A stretch of DNA of 45,735 nt from an uncultured Lachnospiraceae bacterium. GTDB taxonomy: Bacteria; Bacillota; Clostridia; Lachnospirales; Lachnospiraceae. The notes under the pieces were generated by a model. The model saw only the letters and a list, made by a program, of their open reading frames with translations. It was not told the origin of the DNA and searched no databases. Of the stretch, positions 34,735-42,562 are shown piece after piece. The DNA is taken from assembly GCA_947174185.1 (NCBI GenBank), contig CAMWHY010000005.1:1-45735 (forward strand), given 5' to 3'. A program made the translations under genes and the position numbers. Positions within the stretch are counted from its first letter, which is position 1; each line of letters starts with the position of its first letter.

Positions 34735-35580
34735 ATGAAATTAAAAAGAGTAATTGCACTATTTGCCGCAGCCGCAGTAATAGCCGGTTCAACAATCAGC
34801 GTATCAGCTGCTGAGCCTATTTCCGGCGACTATCTGACTGCACTCATTGAAAGCGGAAATGCCGGACTGATTCTTAATGTCGATGCATACCGGGCAGCAT
34901 ACAGTGATCTGGATGCCGCTTTTGGCGACAATACCAATGCTTACATAGAGCATTACCTGACGATGGGCATTTATGAAGGCAGAACCAGCGGCGCCCTTTT
35001 TAATCCCCTTGCGTATGCAGAGGCATACAGTGATGTGAAAGCAGCTTTTGGCGACCAGACGGAAGCTCTTATTGACCATTATATTAATTACGGGATTTCA
35101 GAGAACCGTACCGAAGGTACGGCAATGGGATATACCGATATTGCGCAAGCTCAAATGATTGCAGCTTCAACTGTTGCAGCTTCAGGCGGCAGCAATAGCA
35201 GTTATTCTGCAAACACCCAGCAGAACATTTTCAGCAGTATTGGCGGAGGCAATTCCTATAGCGGCAATGCCGGAAGCAGTTCTTATGGTGGCGGTTCTGC
35301 TGCGACAGGAGCTACAGCATCTGCTCCCAACGTCAATAACACTCCGGTGAACAATGGGAACAATTATCACCATACCACTTCGATTTATGAGTCAGACGGA
35401 ACTTTGATACGCATTGAGTATTATGATGAAAATAATCGTTTGTTTGAATATTCCGATGTGATTAATTATGACAAAACGACCAATTCCTATACGGAAAATA
35501 TTTACGATGTTTCCAACACTACGGATACTCCCGACCGCACAAACAGCTATGAAGGCGGCGTTCTGGTTCCTGCTGATTAA
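34735..35580 (+). CDS. Secreted protein with two Tyr/Asp/His repeats and a Ser/Gly/Asn linker
   Basis: A 281-residue protein with a Sec signal peptide (KLKR, hydrophobic core, cleavage around SVSAAE near residues 24-27). Two tandem repeats of about 40 residues follow, each with the pattern AYSDL/V-x-AAFGD then HY-x5-GI-x-E-x-R (about 52-90 and 93-131). This resembles the short repeats of extracellular and calcium-binding-like surface proteins in Clostridia. Residues 150-215 are a low-complexity Ser/Gly/Asn/Ala linker, and the tail is rich in Tyr, Asp and Asn. No enzymatic motif or LPXTG anchor is visible. It has a very strong promoter, so it may be abundant. The function is unknown. Confidence 0.75.
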   Translation: MKLKRVIALFAAAAVIAGSTISVSAAEPISGDYLTALIESGNAGLILNVDAYRAAYSDLDAAFGDNTNAYIEHYLTMGIYEGRTSGALFNPLAYAEAYSDVKAAFGDQTEALIDHYINYGISENRTEGTAMGYTDIAQAQMIAASTVAASGGSNSSYSANTQQNIFSSIGGGNSYSGNAGSSSYGGGSAATGATASAPNVNNTPVNNGNNYHHTTSIYESDGTLIRIEYYDENNRLFEYSDVINYDKTTNSYTENIYDVSNTTDTPDRTNSYEGGVLVPAD

Positions 35581-35604
35581 CACAAATTTTTCAATTCATT
35601 CTTT

Positions 35605-35642
35605 ACCGGCAAGCCCCATAAGGGGCATGCCGGTTTGTTTTT
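35605..35642 (+). terminator. Intrinsic terminator after the secreted protein gene
   Basis: A GC-rich stem (ACCGGCA-GCCCC with GGGGC-TGCCGGT, one internal mismatch) is followed by a T-rich run. It also overlaps the end of the HAD remnant on the other strand. Confidence 0.85.
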
Positions 35643-35838
35643 ATCCTCTGACATTCTCTCTAAGCCACTTAGCAACGCCATCATTATTATTAGATTCAAT
35701 GATTCCGGTTGCAATGGCTTTCAATTCCTCATCCGCATTTTCTACCGCATAGGAAAACAGCATTCCATTGGAAGTCAACTCATTGATCGTATCTACCGTA
35801 TATTTTGATAATGTTTCATCTGACGTTATGCGCTCTTT
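35641..35838 (-). pseudogene. HAD (Cof-type) hydrolase remnant interrupted at the prophage edge
   Basis: The minus-strand frame ending at TAA 35641-35643 reads TSDETLSKYTVDTINEL then GMLFSYA, which resembles the segment just after the DxDGTL motif of Cof-type HAD phosphatases. It passes straight into ELKAIATGIIESNNNDGVAKW, which resembles the family C-terminus. The catalytic middle is missing and the N-terminal DxD motif is cut off where the phage DUF262 gene ends (35826). I read this as a decayed host gene with an internal deletion, truncated at the phage junction. The boundary with phage DNA is approximate. Confidence 0.6.
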
Positions 35839-37211
35839 TGATGTTCTTTACGGTATCGGTCAAAATCTTGTTTCATAGAAAAGAAATTCTTTGCTTGATC
35901 CTGGTAATAACAATTATTTTTTGCTGCATATTTTGTCATCCATTCCTCCAAATCTGCATTTTTTATATTCTCCTTACAGGAATAAACCATGATTGCCAAC
36001 ATAGACAATCTATTTTGCCCGTTTCGCAATTTTGAATCAACTCTGACTGTATTCTCTAACAATAACTCTAGTGATTCGTTATAAAAATCCATGTCTTCTA
36101 AAATTGCTTCTTTATCCATATCAAGATTTTCTGCCAAAAAATCTTCTGCCCTCTTTTGTTTTTTTAGATCCTTTTCTTTATGCAAAAACTCTGACATCAG
36201 TCCTTCAAGCATGTCTAACTTATCAGAAATAACCTGCTTGTCCTTGGTACTTGCATCTTTATCAATTTCATCAAACAGCAATCCTTTTCCATTTATCTTT
36301 TTACTCCTAAGATTTTTATTAAATTCTAATAGAAATTCTGCAAATTTGACGTCATCCATTTTCAATCTAAGGAATCTATCAAACAATGTAAGAAATACAA
36401 ACGTGTCCTTCTTGTTAAAAATATCCTTAATATCATCTGTGATAATATTTTCAAGCCTATGTAAATTATCATCCAGTTTATCAAATTCTTCCTCTGAAGA
36501 TTTTTCATCTAAATATGTGGCTATCTTCTTTCCCTGTTTATTCCAATCCTCCAGATGGAACATACACATAACTGTTTCGGAAATGGAACGTTCTAACATC
36601 CCTTTTTCTTTTTCATTATCGGTAAAATTACTAAAATTAACAAAAAACGGTCTGTCTGCAATTTTTCTTATCTTATTAGCAAATTTAGGTAAATAGATAA
36701 ACATTTTTTCATTTGCGTTCATTCCAGTATGTATATTGTATCTGCGAAGGTATTTTGCAACTTTATCAAAATCACATTCATGAATTACCGTCTCCACCTG
36801 ATATTCATAAAATTTTTTTTGCAATTCTTTTGGAAACTGCTCAAAAGTTTTGTTGCGAATATCATATTCTGCGTCGTTCCAAATAGTATTTCCTTTTTTA
36901 TCTTTATCCATCTTTTTATATTTGATGATTGGATCTTCAACAGATGATTTGATTTTATAATTTCCATTACATAACATTTTAAAAGCCGCTGTTCTGCTTC
37001 CTCCGTCAACAATTACCGTACCGCCGCTTTCTTCTTCTGCAAGAATAATAGGCGGAATATAATCATCCGTAAGAATTGTTACTACCAGCCCGTCAATAAT
37101 TGGTTTCCATGCAGGATTCCGCTGTGTAGCAGCATTGTTACTTATGTATCCTTCTTTTACATTATTTAAATACTGTTGCATTGTATAAGTTTGTCTTCTC
37201 GGTCTGCCCAT
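35826..37211 (-). CDS. DUF262/ParB-like nuclease-fold protein of the prophage
   Basis: A 461-residue protein. The N-terminal ~100 residues match DUF262/ParB-Srx-type domains: NNAATQRNPAWKP, then DDYIPPIILAEE, then VIVDGGSRTAAF (about 66-77, equivalent to the IDGQQR motif). The remainder is helical and highly charged. Such domains bind nucleotides or cleave DNA, and they occur in phage and defence proteins. It is 35 bases downstream of the sigma-like gene and shares its SOS-type promoter. Codon use is AT-rich compared with the chromosome to the left. The actual activity is not established. Confidence 0.65.
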   Translation of the reverse strand: MGRPRRQTYTMQQYLNNVKEGYISNNAATQRNPAWKPIIDGLVVTILTDDYIPPIILAEEESGGTVIVDGGSRTAAFKMLCNGNYKIKSSVEDPIIKYKKMDKDKKGNTIWNDAEYDIRNKTFEQFPKELQKKFYEYQVETVIHECDFDKVAKYLRRYNIHTGMNANEKMFIYLPKFANKIRKIADRPFFVNFSNFTDNEKEKGMLERSISETVMCMFHLEDWNKQGKKIATYLDEKSSEEEFDKLDDNLHRLENIITDDIKDIFNKKDTFVFLTLFDRFLRLKMDDVKFAEFLLEFNKNLRSKKINGKGLLFDEIDKDASTKDKQVISDKLDMLEGLMSEFLHKEKDLKKQKRAEDFLAENLDMDKEAILEDMDFYNESLELLLENTVRVDSKLRNGQNRLSMLAIMVYSCKENIKNADLEEWMTKYAAKNNCYYQDQAKNFFSMKQDFDRYRKEHQKSA

Positions 37212-37246
37212 TTTGATATACCCCCTATGCTTCTTAATAACATTTA

Positions 37247-37804
37247 CTAAAACAATATGGAAACGTTTCTATAGGAATGGATCGCTGAAAAACAATCCGA
37301 ATATTGCTTTTCACTGATATGTAATTCCTCCCTAATCTCATTAGGAAGATAACCAGCGATATTAAGCCTTAACACCTCTTTTTGCAAGCCGGAAAGTCTG
37401 CTAAGATATAACAGTATTTTTCTACTATATCCTTCTTCTTTTTGCTCAAAAAGTTCTTTTTCAATAGTGACATCATCAGCAATCATATCTCCAACAGTGG
37501 TATTTTCATCATTGCCAATGAGTGTATCAATTGAAATCGACATATTATCTGCTTTTCTTTTTTCCCGATTTCGTCTTGTCATTTCAGACTTGATCCTATT
37601 TGCAAGGCAGGAATATAAAAATACGTCAAATGCCTGTGAATGATCATATTTTCTCATGACATCTACAAACACCTCGTTTGCCAGTGAATAGAAATCATCT
37701 AAATCCTTATTCGATATTCCTCCGAACTTTAATATTATCTTATCCACCATTCTATGAAGTTTTTTAGCATTGTTTTCGTAATATGTATTTAAGATCTGTT
37801 CCAT
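37247..37804 (-). CDS. Sigma-70 family RNA polymerase sigma factor (phage)
   Basis: A 185-residue sigma-like protein. Region 2 is seen in DDFYSLANEVFVDVMRKYD and FLYSCLANRIKSEMTRRNRE, and region 4 in LSGLQKEVLRLNIAGYLPNE with the helix-turn-helix EIREELHISEKQYSD. It lacks regions 1 and most of 3, like alternative sigma factors of phages and sporulation. RBS GAAAGGAG precedes ATG 37804. The promoter carries a LexA-type box, so it should be induced by DNA damage. Confidence 0.85.
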   Translation of the reverse strand: MEQILNTYYENNAKKLHRMVDKIILKFGGISNKDLDDFYSLANEVFVDVMRKYDHSQAFDVFLYSCLANRIKSEMTRRNREKRKADNMSISIDTLIGNDENTTVGDMIADDVTIEKELFEQKEEGYSRKILLYLSRLSGLQKEVLRLNIAGYLPNEIREELHISEKQYSDCFSAIHSYRNVSILF

Positions 37805-37913
37805 GTTTGCACACTCCTTTCATCTTTTGTTTTATTTCTTTCATATTTCTTCTTTATTTTTTATTCAATTTCTTTCCTACCTCCCAAAATAGAAATTAAC
37901 GTTTGCAATAACA

Positions 37914-37942
37914 ATAATAGAACATGTGTTCGATTTTGTCAA
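37914..37942 (-). promoter_or_regulatory. lexA box: Consensus promoter with LexA/SOS box for the phage sigma operon
   Basis: On the minus strand, a perfect TTGACA (37937-37942), 17 bases, then TATTAT (37914-37919). The spacer contains CGAACACATGTTCT (37919-37932), matching the Gram-positive LexA consensus CGAACRNRYGTTYC at 13 of 14 positions, with perfect GAAC-N4-GTTC symmetry. LexA bound here would cover the promoter core. Confidence 0.85.
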
Positions 37943-37957
37943 TGGGATATGTTATCT

Positions 37958-37983
37958 TTATAGTCCTATTTATAGGACTATAA
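37958..37983. promoter_or_regulatory. 12-bp perfect dyad, candidate phage operator
   Basis: TTATAGTCCTAT and ATAGGACTATAA flank a 2-base centre. The right arm overlaps a TATAAT (37979-37984) that could serve a rightward promoter for the plus-strand phage genes. The rest of the 37805-38268 gap is AT-rich with no gene recognised. Confidence 0.6.
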
Positions 37984-38268
37984 TAAGTGATCCAAAGGAT
38001 AAGAAGGAATAAAATAAACCATTTTATTTTTTTCAATTTCCCAAAAAATTTTTTAAAAACAAATATTTTAATAGCGAATTATATCAGCTATTTAAATCAT
38101 TTCTTTGATTTACATCTACATATATAGTATTGCTTTTTCGGTACATTAATTCGGACAAGTCCATTGATCGGATTGCAAAATCAAAATTGTTATCAAAGGT
38201 CATACAAAAAGAGAAAAATAAATCAACAACCAAAAATCTATTAAAACACAAAGGAGAATTTAAAAACC

Positions 38269-38823
38269 ATGACAGAACAATTTTATCAGGAAAATACTTA
38301 TCCATCAGATCCATCTATTTGGACAGGAATCATTGAAATTGAAGATTTTAACACAAATTATCCAAATCAAAAGAGAATGGATAATCAGATCGCAGGTATA
38401 AAAGAGTCAAACCAAATAAAGGAACGGGAAAAATATAAACACATGACTTTAGAAGAACTGAAAGAAATGAAATTAATATCAAATACAAATGGCAGACCAC
38501 TCTCCTCTCTCACCGATGAAAAATGGCAAAAAGAATTTAACATAAGAAAACTTTTCATTACACCATATGCAAAAAATATAAAGAAATTAAAAGGAAACGG
38601 CTTTGGGGAATATGGTAAGCATGATGAAACGCAAGGTACATATTATGGTCGGACAAATTGGCAGGAATATTGCCGCTTTATCAATGACGTATTAAAAAAT
38701 ATCCGTAGTGGACAAATCGACTATTGTTATTATATTTATCAAATCGAAGAATTATTGAAATTCCATTTTGATAATTTAAGAACGAGATATTGTGATGGAT
38801 ATTGGGAGGTCTGGTTAGATTAG
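38269..38823 (+). CDS. Phage hypothetical protein
   Basis: A 184-residue soluble protein, not recognised by family. The N-terminus is polar and probably disordered (residues 1-55). A Lys-rich middle contains HMTLEELKEMKLI, and the C-terminal 60 residues are aromatic-rich (EYCRFINDVLKNIRSGQ, then DYCYYIYQIEELLKFH). RBS AAGGAGAA is 12 bases from ATG. It is the first plus-strand gene of the phage and is followed by the zinc-cluster and RNA polymerase genes, so it may be part of the same transcription unit. Confidence 0.6.
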   Translation: MTEQFYQENTYPSDPSIWTGIIEIEDFNTNYPNQKRMDNQIAGIKESNQIKEREKYKHMTLEELKEMKLISNTNGRPLSSLTDEKWQKEFNIRKLFITPYAKNIKKLKGNGFGEYGKHDETQGTYYGRTNWQEYCRFINDVLKNIRSGQIDYCYYIYQIEELLKFHFDNLRTRYCDGYWEVWLD

Positions 38824-38881
38824 TCAGCCAGTTGCATTTGACCACAAATATCGAAAAATATCATATAGGAGGTGTTGCGTT

Positions 38882-39106
38882 ATTTGTGAAATCTGCAGGC
38901 AGGATCCCTGTCATTCCAGATGTCCAAATTATAAACCGCCAAAAGCATCCCATTACTGCTCTTTCTGTGATGAAGGGATTTATGAGGGAGAAGAATATAT
39001 GAAAAGCAAAAATGGTGAATATCGGCATTTTGAATGTTTCTATGATATAAGAGATCTATTGGAATGGCTTGGATATGAAATAATGATTATGGAGATGGGA
39101 GGCTGA
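38882..39106 (+). CDS. Phage Cys-rich (MCEIC-type) zinc-binding protein with ATT start
   Basis: A 74-residue protein reading (M)CEICRQDPCHSRCPNYKPP, then YCSFCDEGI and RHFECF. It has eight cysteines and several His, consistent with two zinc sites: CxxC-x4-C-x3-C and CxxC-x19-20-C. No ATG, GTG or TTG is in frame before the Cys-rich core. AGGAGG (38867-38872) sits nine bases before an in-frame ATT at 38882, which would give the N-terminus usual for this phage family. The frame runs from that ATT to TGA 39104-39106, and the next gene starts five bases later. Confidence 0.7.
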   Translation: MCEICRQDPCHSRCPNYKPPKASHYCSFCDEGIYEGEEYMKSKNGEYRHFECFYDIRDLLEWLGYEIMIMEMGG

Positions 39107-39110
39107 TGGT

Positions 39111-41849
39111 ATGCTAGATAAACAATATCATATGTATTCTGTTGATACCGGACATTTTTATAGCAACCGTGAAAAATATTTGCATGATATAAACTACAGA
39201 TATCGTAGGGAGCGTAATTATATCCAGAACAAATTACCTGAAATTGAGAAACGCTTAAAACAGTTTGGATATTCTGAAGATGATATCAAGAATCTAAAAA
39301 ATAATAAACCCGAAGAAATTGATATTATAAAATCTTCAGATGACGCAATTTCAGAATATTTACATTGGACGAGTTTGATAAAGCACAAAAGAGAAAAAGC
39401 AAAAGAATCAAAAGAAAAACTACTTACCCTTTTATTCAACAAGGTGAAGCAGAATGAATTAACAAATGGAAAAGACCATATTCGTACATTAAAAGAAGAA
39501 AGTTTAAATGACACAAATATGATATCTGTTTTTGATTCTGCCCTCAGCAGGACGATTGGTATCAAACAGGATGAATTGACGGATGCTTTGATCGTTGTGC
39601 AGATATATTATCTTGATGTATTTAAAGATATCTCATTTTATGGTTTTACATATAAAAGCCAAAAGTATATCTATTTTACGTCATCAGCGGGACAGATCCG
39701 AAAAAAGAAGGCTATTTTCATCAAGGAATCTGTATGGAAAAAAATTGAAAAAACCGTTATGTGCGGACTGACAATCGATAAAATCAATTTAAAGGGCGGT
39801 AATAACGTCAATAAGCATTTAGCTTATATGGCCTTGATGAATTCTGCTACTGATGAATGGAAGGAATTTGATATTGATAAGTCTATTGTAATTGATGATT
39901 TTGAAACAAACGTATACGGTACTTTTGACTTTGTAGATGAAACTGATTATTCGATTACGCGAAAGACAGATTATGTTCCAATCCCCCACACAGATGGCGC
40001 CGGCATGATTTTACCATCGGTCTCAACGAAAAACTTTATGTTTCGTGCTCCTTGGATCAAGGGATTGTTAGGAGTCTTTGATTTCAGAAAATTTATAGAA
40101 AGAAATAACTATTCTCCTATGATAAAAGATATTTATGGGAAAGAGCATGACATTATTAAAGAGGACATACAGATCATCCTGACAAAATCCCAATTTAAAA
40201 TGAGTAAGTTTTATAACTCTTGGGAGGAATATAAAGAATTTTTTAAAAGGCATCATTGTAGTGCCGGTAAATGTAACGTTGAAGAGGACAGGATAAAGAA
40301 TGCAAAGATCAACTACCAGATGCTACAGACCCTTACCGATATTACAGATGAAGAAATTGATCTGCTGACGCAGAAATCATCTGAGCGTATCAGTAATATC
40401 TGTTCATCCAAAGAAACGATGATGGAGATCCTTGGAATTACACCATATAACACTCATATGACTCCATTTCAAAAAGCTGTGAAACTTTATTCCGCATTAT
40501 TAAACGATACCTATGCCAAAGATGTGATCCGGGAAGTGAAAAATAGTCTTTTGAAGAAATACCGTAGCGGGAAACTGGAAGTGAATGGAAAATATACTTT
40601 TTTACTTCCGGATTACTATGCCGCATGTGAATATTGGTTTGGACATATTGACAATCCTATTGGGTTACTAGGCGACAAAGAAGTTTTTTGTTGGCTATTC
40701 AGACGATATGATAAACTTGACTGTCTGCGAAGCCCTCATCTTTATAAAGAACATGCAATCAGATGTAATGTTGCGAATGACGTCTATGGCAATAAGGCAA
40801 AGCTGATACGCGAATGGTTTACTACCGATGGAATTTATGCAAGTACACATGATTTAATCAGTAAAGTTTTAATGTACGATGTTGACGGCGATAAAAGCCT
40901 TGTTGTAGCTGATAAAGATTTTGTAAGAATCGCAGAACGTAATATGAAGGGTATTGTACCACTCTATTACAATATGAGAAAGGCAGATCCAACAGAATTA
41001 AATAGTCAAACTATTTATGCCGGACTTAATGCGGCCTTTATCGGGGGCAATATTGGGGTTTATAGTAATGATATCTCAAAAATTTGGAATGATGAAGTGT
41101 TTATCACTGGGTCAGAAGCAGAGAAGCAGGAAGCAATCGATTGTGTAAAAAGACTATGCTGCCAGAATAATTTTGTGATCGATTATGCGAAAACCTTATA
41201 TAAACCAGAATTTCCAGAAGAGATCAATAAAAAAATATCCAAGTATACGAATGCAAAACTTCCCGCTTTCTTTGAATATGCAAAAGATAAAGAAAAAACA
41301 CAGGTCAAAAAACGCAATGGAAGCTTTGTCAATAAGATATACGACAGAATACCAAATAAACCAATCAATACCCGCGGTCTAAATTTAGAGGGTATTAATT
41401 ACCAGAAAATGATGTCCGACTCCAATATCATCTGTAGTAAAGAAGTATCTGATCTATATGACAAATTAAATAAGCAGTATCGTTATATGATCAATATGAA
41501 GGATGAAAGCACAGACAATCTAAGATTTATTGCTTGTAAAATCAGAGACGAATTTGATCAATTCGGCTTTTCTGAAGAAACGATTACAGATATGTTAGTG
41601 GAATATCTTTATGGTAGAAATAAGCGTTACAAACAATTGTTATGGTTTTGTTACGGGCAGCTTGTTGTAACGAATTTGGAAAAGAATATCGAAGTGAAGA
41701 AAACCAAATATATACAGTGCATTGATTGTAACGAATGGGTCGAGGTCGATCATAAAGATCATCGAACACACAGATGTCCTTCCTGTCAAAAACAACATAT
41801 CAAAATGTATGATAGGAAGCGAAAACACAAAAGCAAAAGTTCCGTTTAA
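39111..41849 (+). CDS. YonO-like / eukaryotic RdRP-type single-chain RNA polymerase
   Basis: A 912-residue protein. In order it has FRAPWIKGLLGVFDF near 311-325, KMSKFYNSWEEYK and INYQMLQTL in the middle, and RSPHLYKEHAIR at 540-551 (the place of RxPxLxxxDxR in RdRPs). YDVDGDKSLVVAD follows, with DVDGD at 590-594 as the metal-binding catalytic motif of double-psi beta-barrel polymerases. Then come IGGNIGVYSN, NNFVIDYAKTLYKPEFP (the place of the HxxAVDYxKTG motif) and a C-terminal zinc ribbon (Cys870, 873, 889, 892). Phage SPbeta YonO is a DNA-dependent polymerase of this class. GGGAGG precedes ATG 39111. Whether the template is DNA or RNA is an inference; DNA is more likely for a phage. Confidence 0.82.
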   Translation: MLDKQYHMYSVDTGHFYSNREKYLHDINYRYRRERNYIQNKLPEIEKRLKQFGYSEDDIKNLKNNKPEEIDIIKSSDDAISEYLHWTSLIKHKREKAKESKEKLLTLLFNKVKQNELTNGKDHIRTLKEESLNDTNMISVFDSALSRTIGIKQDELTDALIVVQIYYLDVFKDISFYGFTYKSQKYIYFTSSAGQIRKKKAIFIKESVWKKIEKTVMCGLTIDKINLKGGNNVNKHLAYMALMNSATDEWKEFDIDKSIVIDDFETNVYGTFDFVDETDYSITRKTDYVPIPHTDGAGMILPSVSTKNFMFRAPWIKGLLGVFDFRKFIERNNYSPMIKDIYGKEHDIIKEDIQIILTKSQFKMSKFYNSWEEYKEFFKRHHCSAGKCNVEEDRIKNAKINYQMLQTLTDITDEEIDLLTQKSSERISNICSSKETMMEILGITPYNTHMTPFQKAVKLYSALLNDTYAKDVIREVKNSLLKKYRSGKLEVNGKYTFLLPDYYAACEYWFGHIDNPIGLLGDKEVFCWLFRRYDKLDCLRSPHLYKEHAIRCNVANDVYGNKAKLIREWFTTDGIYASTHDLISKVLMYDVDGDKSLVVADKDFVRIAERNMKGIVPLYYNMRKADPTELNSQTIYAGLNAAFIGGNIGVYSNDISKIWNDEVFITGSEAEKQEAIDCVKRLCCQNNFVIDYAKTLYKPEFPEEINKKISKYTNAKLPAFFEYAKDKEKTQVKKRNGSFVNKIYDRIPNKPINTRGLNLEGINYQKMMSDSNIICSKEVSDLYDKLNKQYRYMINMKDESTDNLRFIACKIRDEFDQFGFSEETITDMLVEYLYGRNKRYKQLLWFCYGQLVVTNLEKNIEVKKTKYIQCIDCNEWVEVDHKDHRTHRCPSCQKQHIKMYDRKRKHKSKSSV

Positions 41850-41869
41850 CAAAAGAACCTAAAATCATT

Positions 41870-41923
41870 CGTTATTTACGGATAAAAAATAACATCGGAA
41901 AATAGTATCATCCGTAAATAACG
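41870..41923. repeat. 14-bp perfect inverted repeat downstream of the polymerase gene
   Basis: CGTTATTTACGGAT (41870-41883) and ATCCGTAAATAACG (41910-41923) are separated by 26 bases. There is no T-run after the right arm, so it is not a standard terminator. It lies between the polymerase and HU-like genes. Confidence 0.7.
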
Positions 41924-42002
41924 ACAGAACATTTGTGCGTATAAGGGAACGGATAAATATCTTGCGCATAAGACAAAATACGATTGGAGGTCAGGATACC
42001 GT

Positions 42003-42311
42003 TTGAATATTACACAAGATAGTTTAATCAATCAAATAGCAGCGAAAGCAGATCTTAATACAGCCATTGTCAGGCAGGTAATAAAATCTGCAGAAATGAT
42101 TATTTTTGATCACTTATCTTCTATTAATCCAATCGAGGAAGTTAATATAAAACTCTTGAACGGTTTTATCATTAAAAGGAAATACATCCAAAAGAAGAAC
42201 TATTCTAAAGGGATGTTTCAAAATTTAGAATGTCCTGAACATGTGAATGTAAAAGCAAATTTATCCAAATATTATAACGATCAAATCAATCAACAATTAT
42301 TTCATCAATAG
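42003..42311 (+). CDS. HU/IHF-like DNA-binding protein (YonN-type)
   Basis: A 102-residue protein with the HU-fold pattern: an N-terminal helix pair (TQDSLINQIAAKADLNTAIVRQVIKSAEMIIFDHL), then beta strands (EEVNIKLLNGFIIKRKYIQ) and a C-terminal region (VNVKANLSKYY). It starts at TTG 42003, 11 bases after GGAGGT. SPbeta has an HU-related gene (yonN) next to yonO, and the same adjacency here supports both assignments. It may organise phage DNA or assist the phage polymerase. Confidence 0.72.
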   Translation: MNITQDSLINQIAAKADLNTAIVRQVIKSAEMIIFDHLSSINPIEEVNIKLLNGFIIKRKYIQKKNYSKGMFQNLECPEHVNVKANLSKYYNDQINQQLFHQ

Positions 42312-42329
42312 TAATAATATCTATCACAA

Positions 42330-42556
42330 TGATCTTCGTCTTACATATAACTATAAGTTAGTTGGCATGATGTTATATGAAAAACTTGTGGAACGTGCTA
42401 TATACCCGTTAAGTCTGCCAAGCGAGACGGTACGACTCCACTGTTACTCCTGAAGTACATATATGGTTATCTCGAACCGAAGGCGTTTATACGGAGTAAC
42501 ACTATTCATTTCTATTCAAATGACGATACTGCTGTATCTGGCGGTATCGTCATTTG
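42330..42556 (+). ncRNA. Candidate structured phage RNA of about 225 nt
   Basis: A gene-free stretch with successive perfect or near-perfect stems. CATATAAC/GTTATATG is at 42344-42351 with 42372-42379. AGTCTGCC/GGTA-C-GACT is around 42411-42437. GTTACTCC/GGAGTAAC (42443-42450 with 42493-42500) encloses GGTT/AACC. The final hairpin AAATGACGATAC/GTATCGTCATTT (42518-42529 with 42544-42555) has 12 bp and a T-poor tail. No open frame of note occurs. No known RNA family was recognised, so the call is structural only. Confidence 0.6.
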
Positions 42557-42562
42557 TTCAAT

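Noticed and set aside
38130..38336. Open frame of 68 codons upstream of and overlapping the first plus-strand phage gene
   Set aside because: It starts at TTG without a Shine-Dalgarno sequence and overlaps the better-supported gene at 38269 by about 68 bases.
38802..39002. Open frame of 66 codons over the zinc-cluster gene
   Set aside because: The other frame carries an ordered Cys/His pattern and ends correctly before the polymerase gene. This frame has no recognisable pattern.
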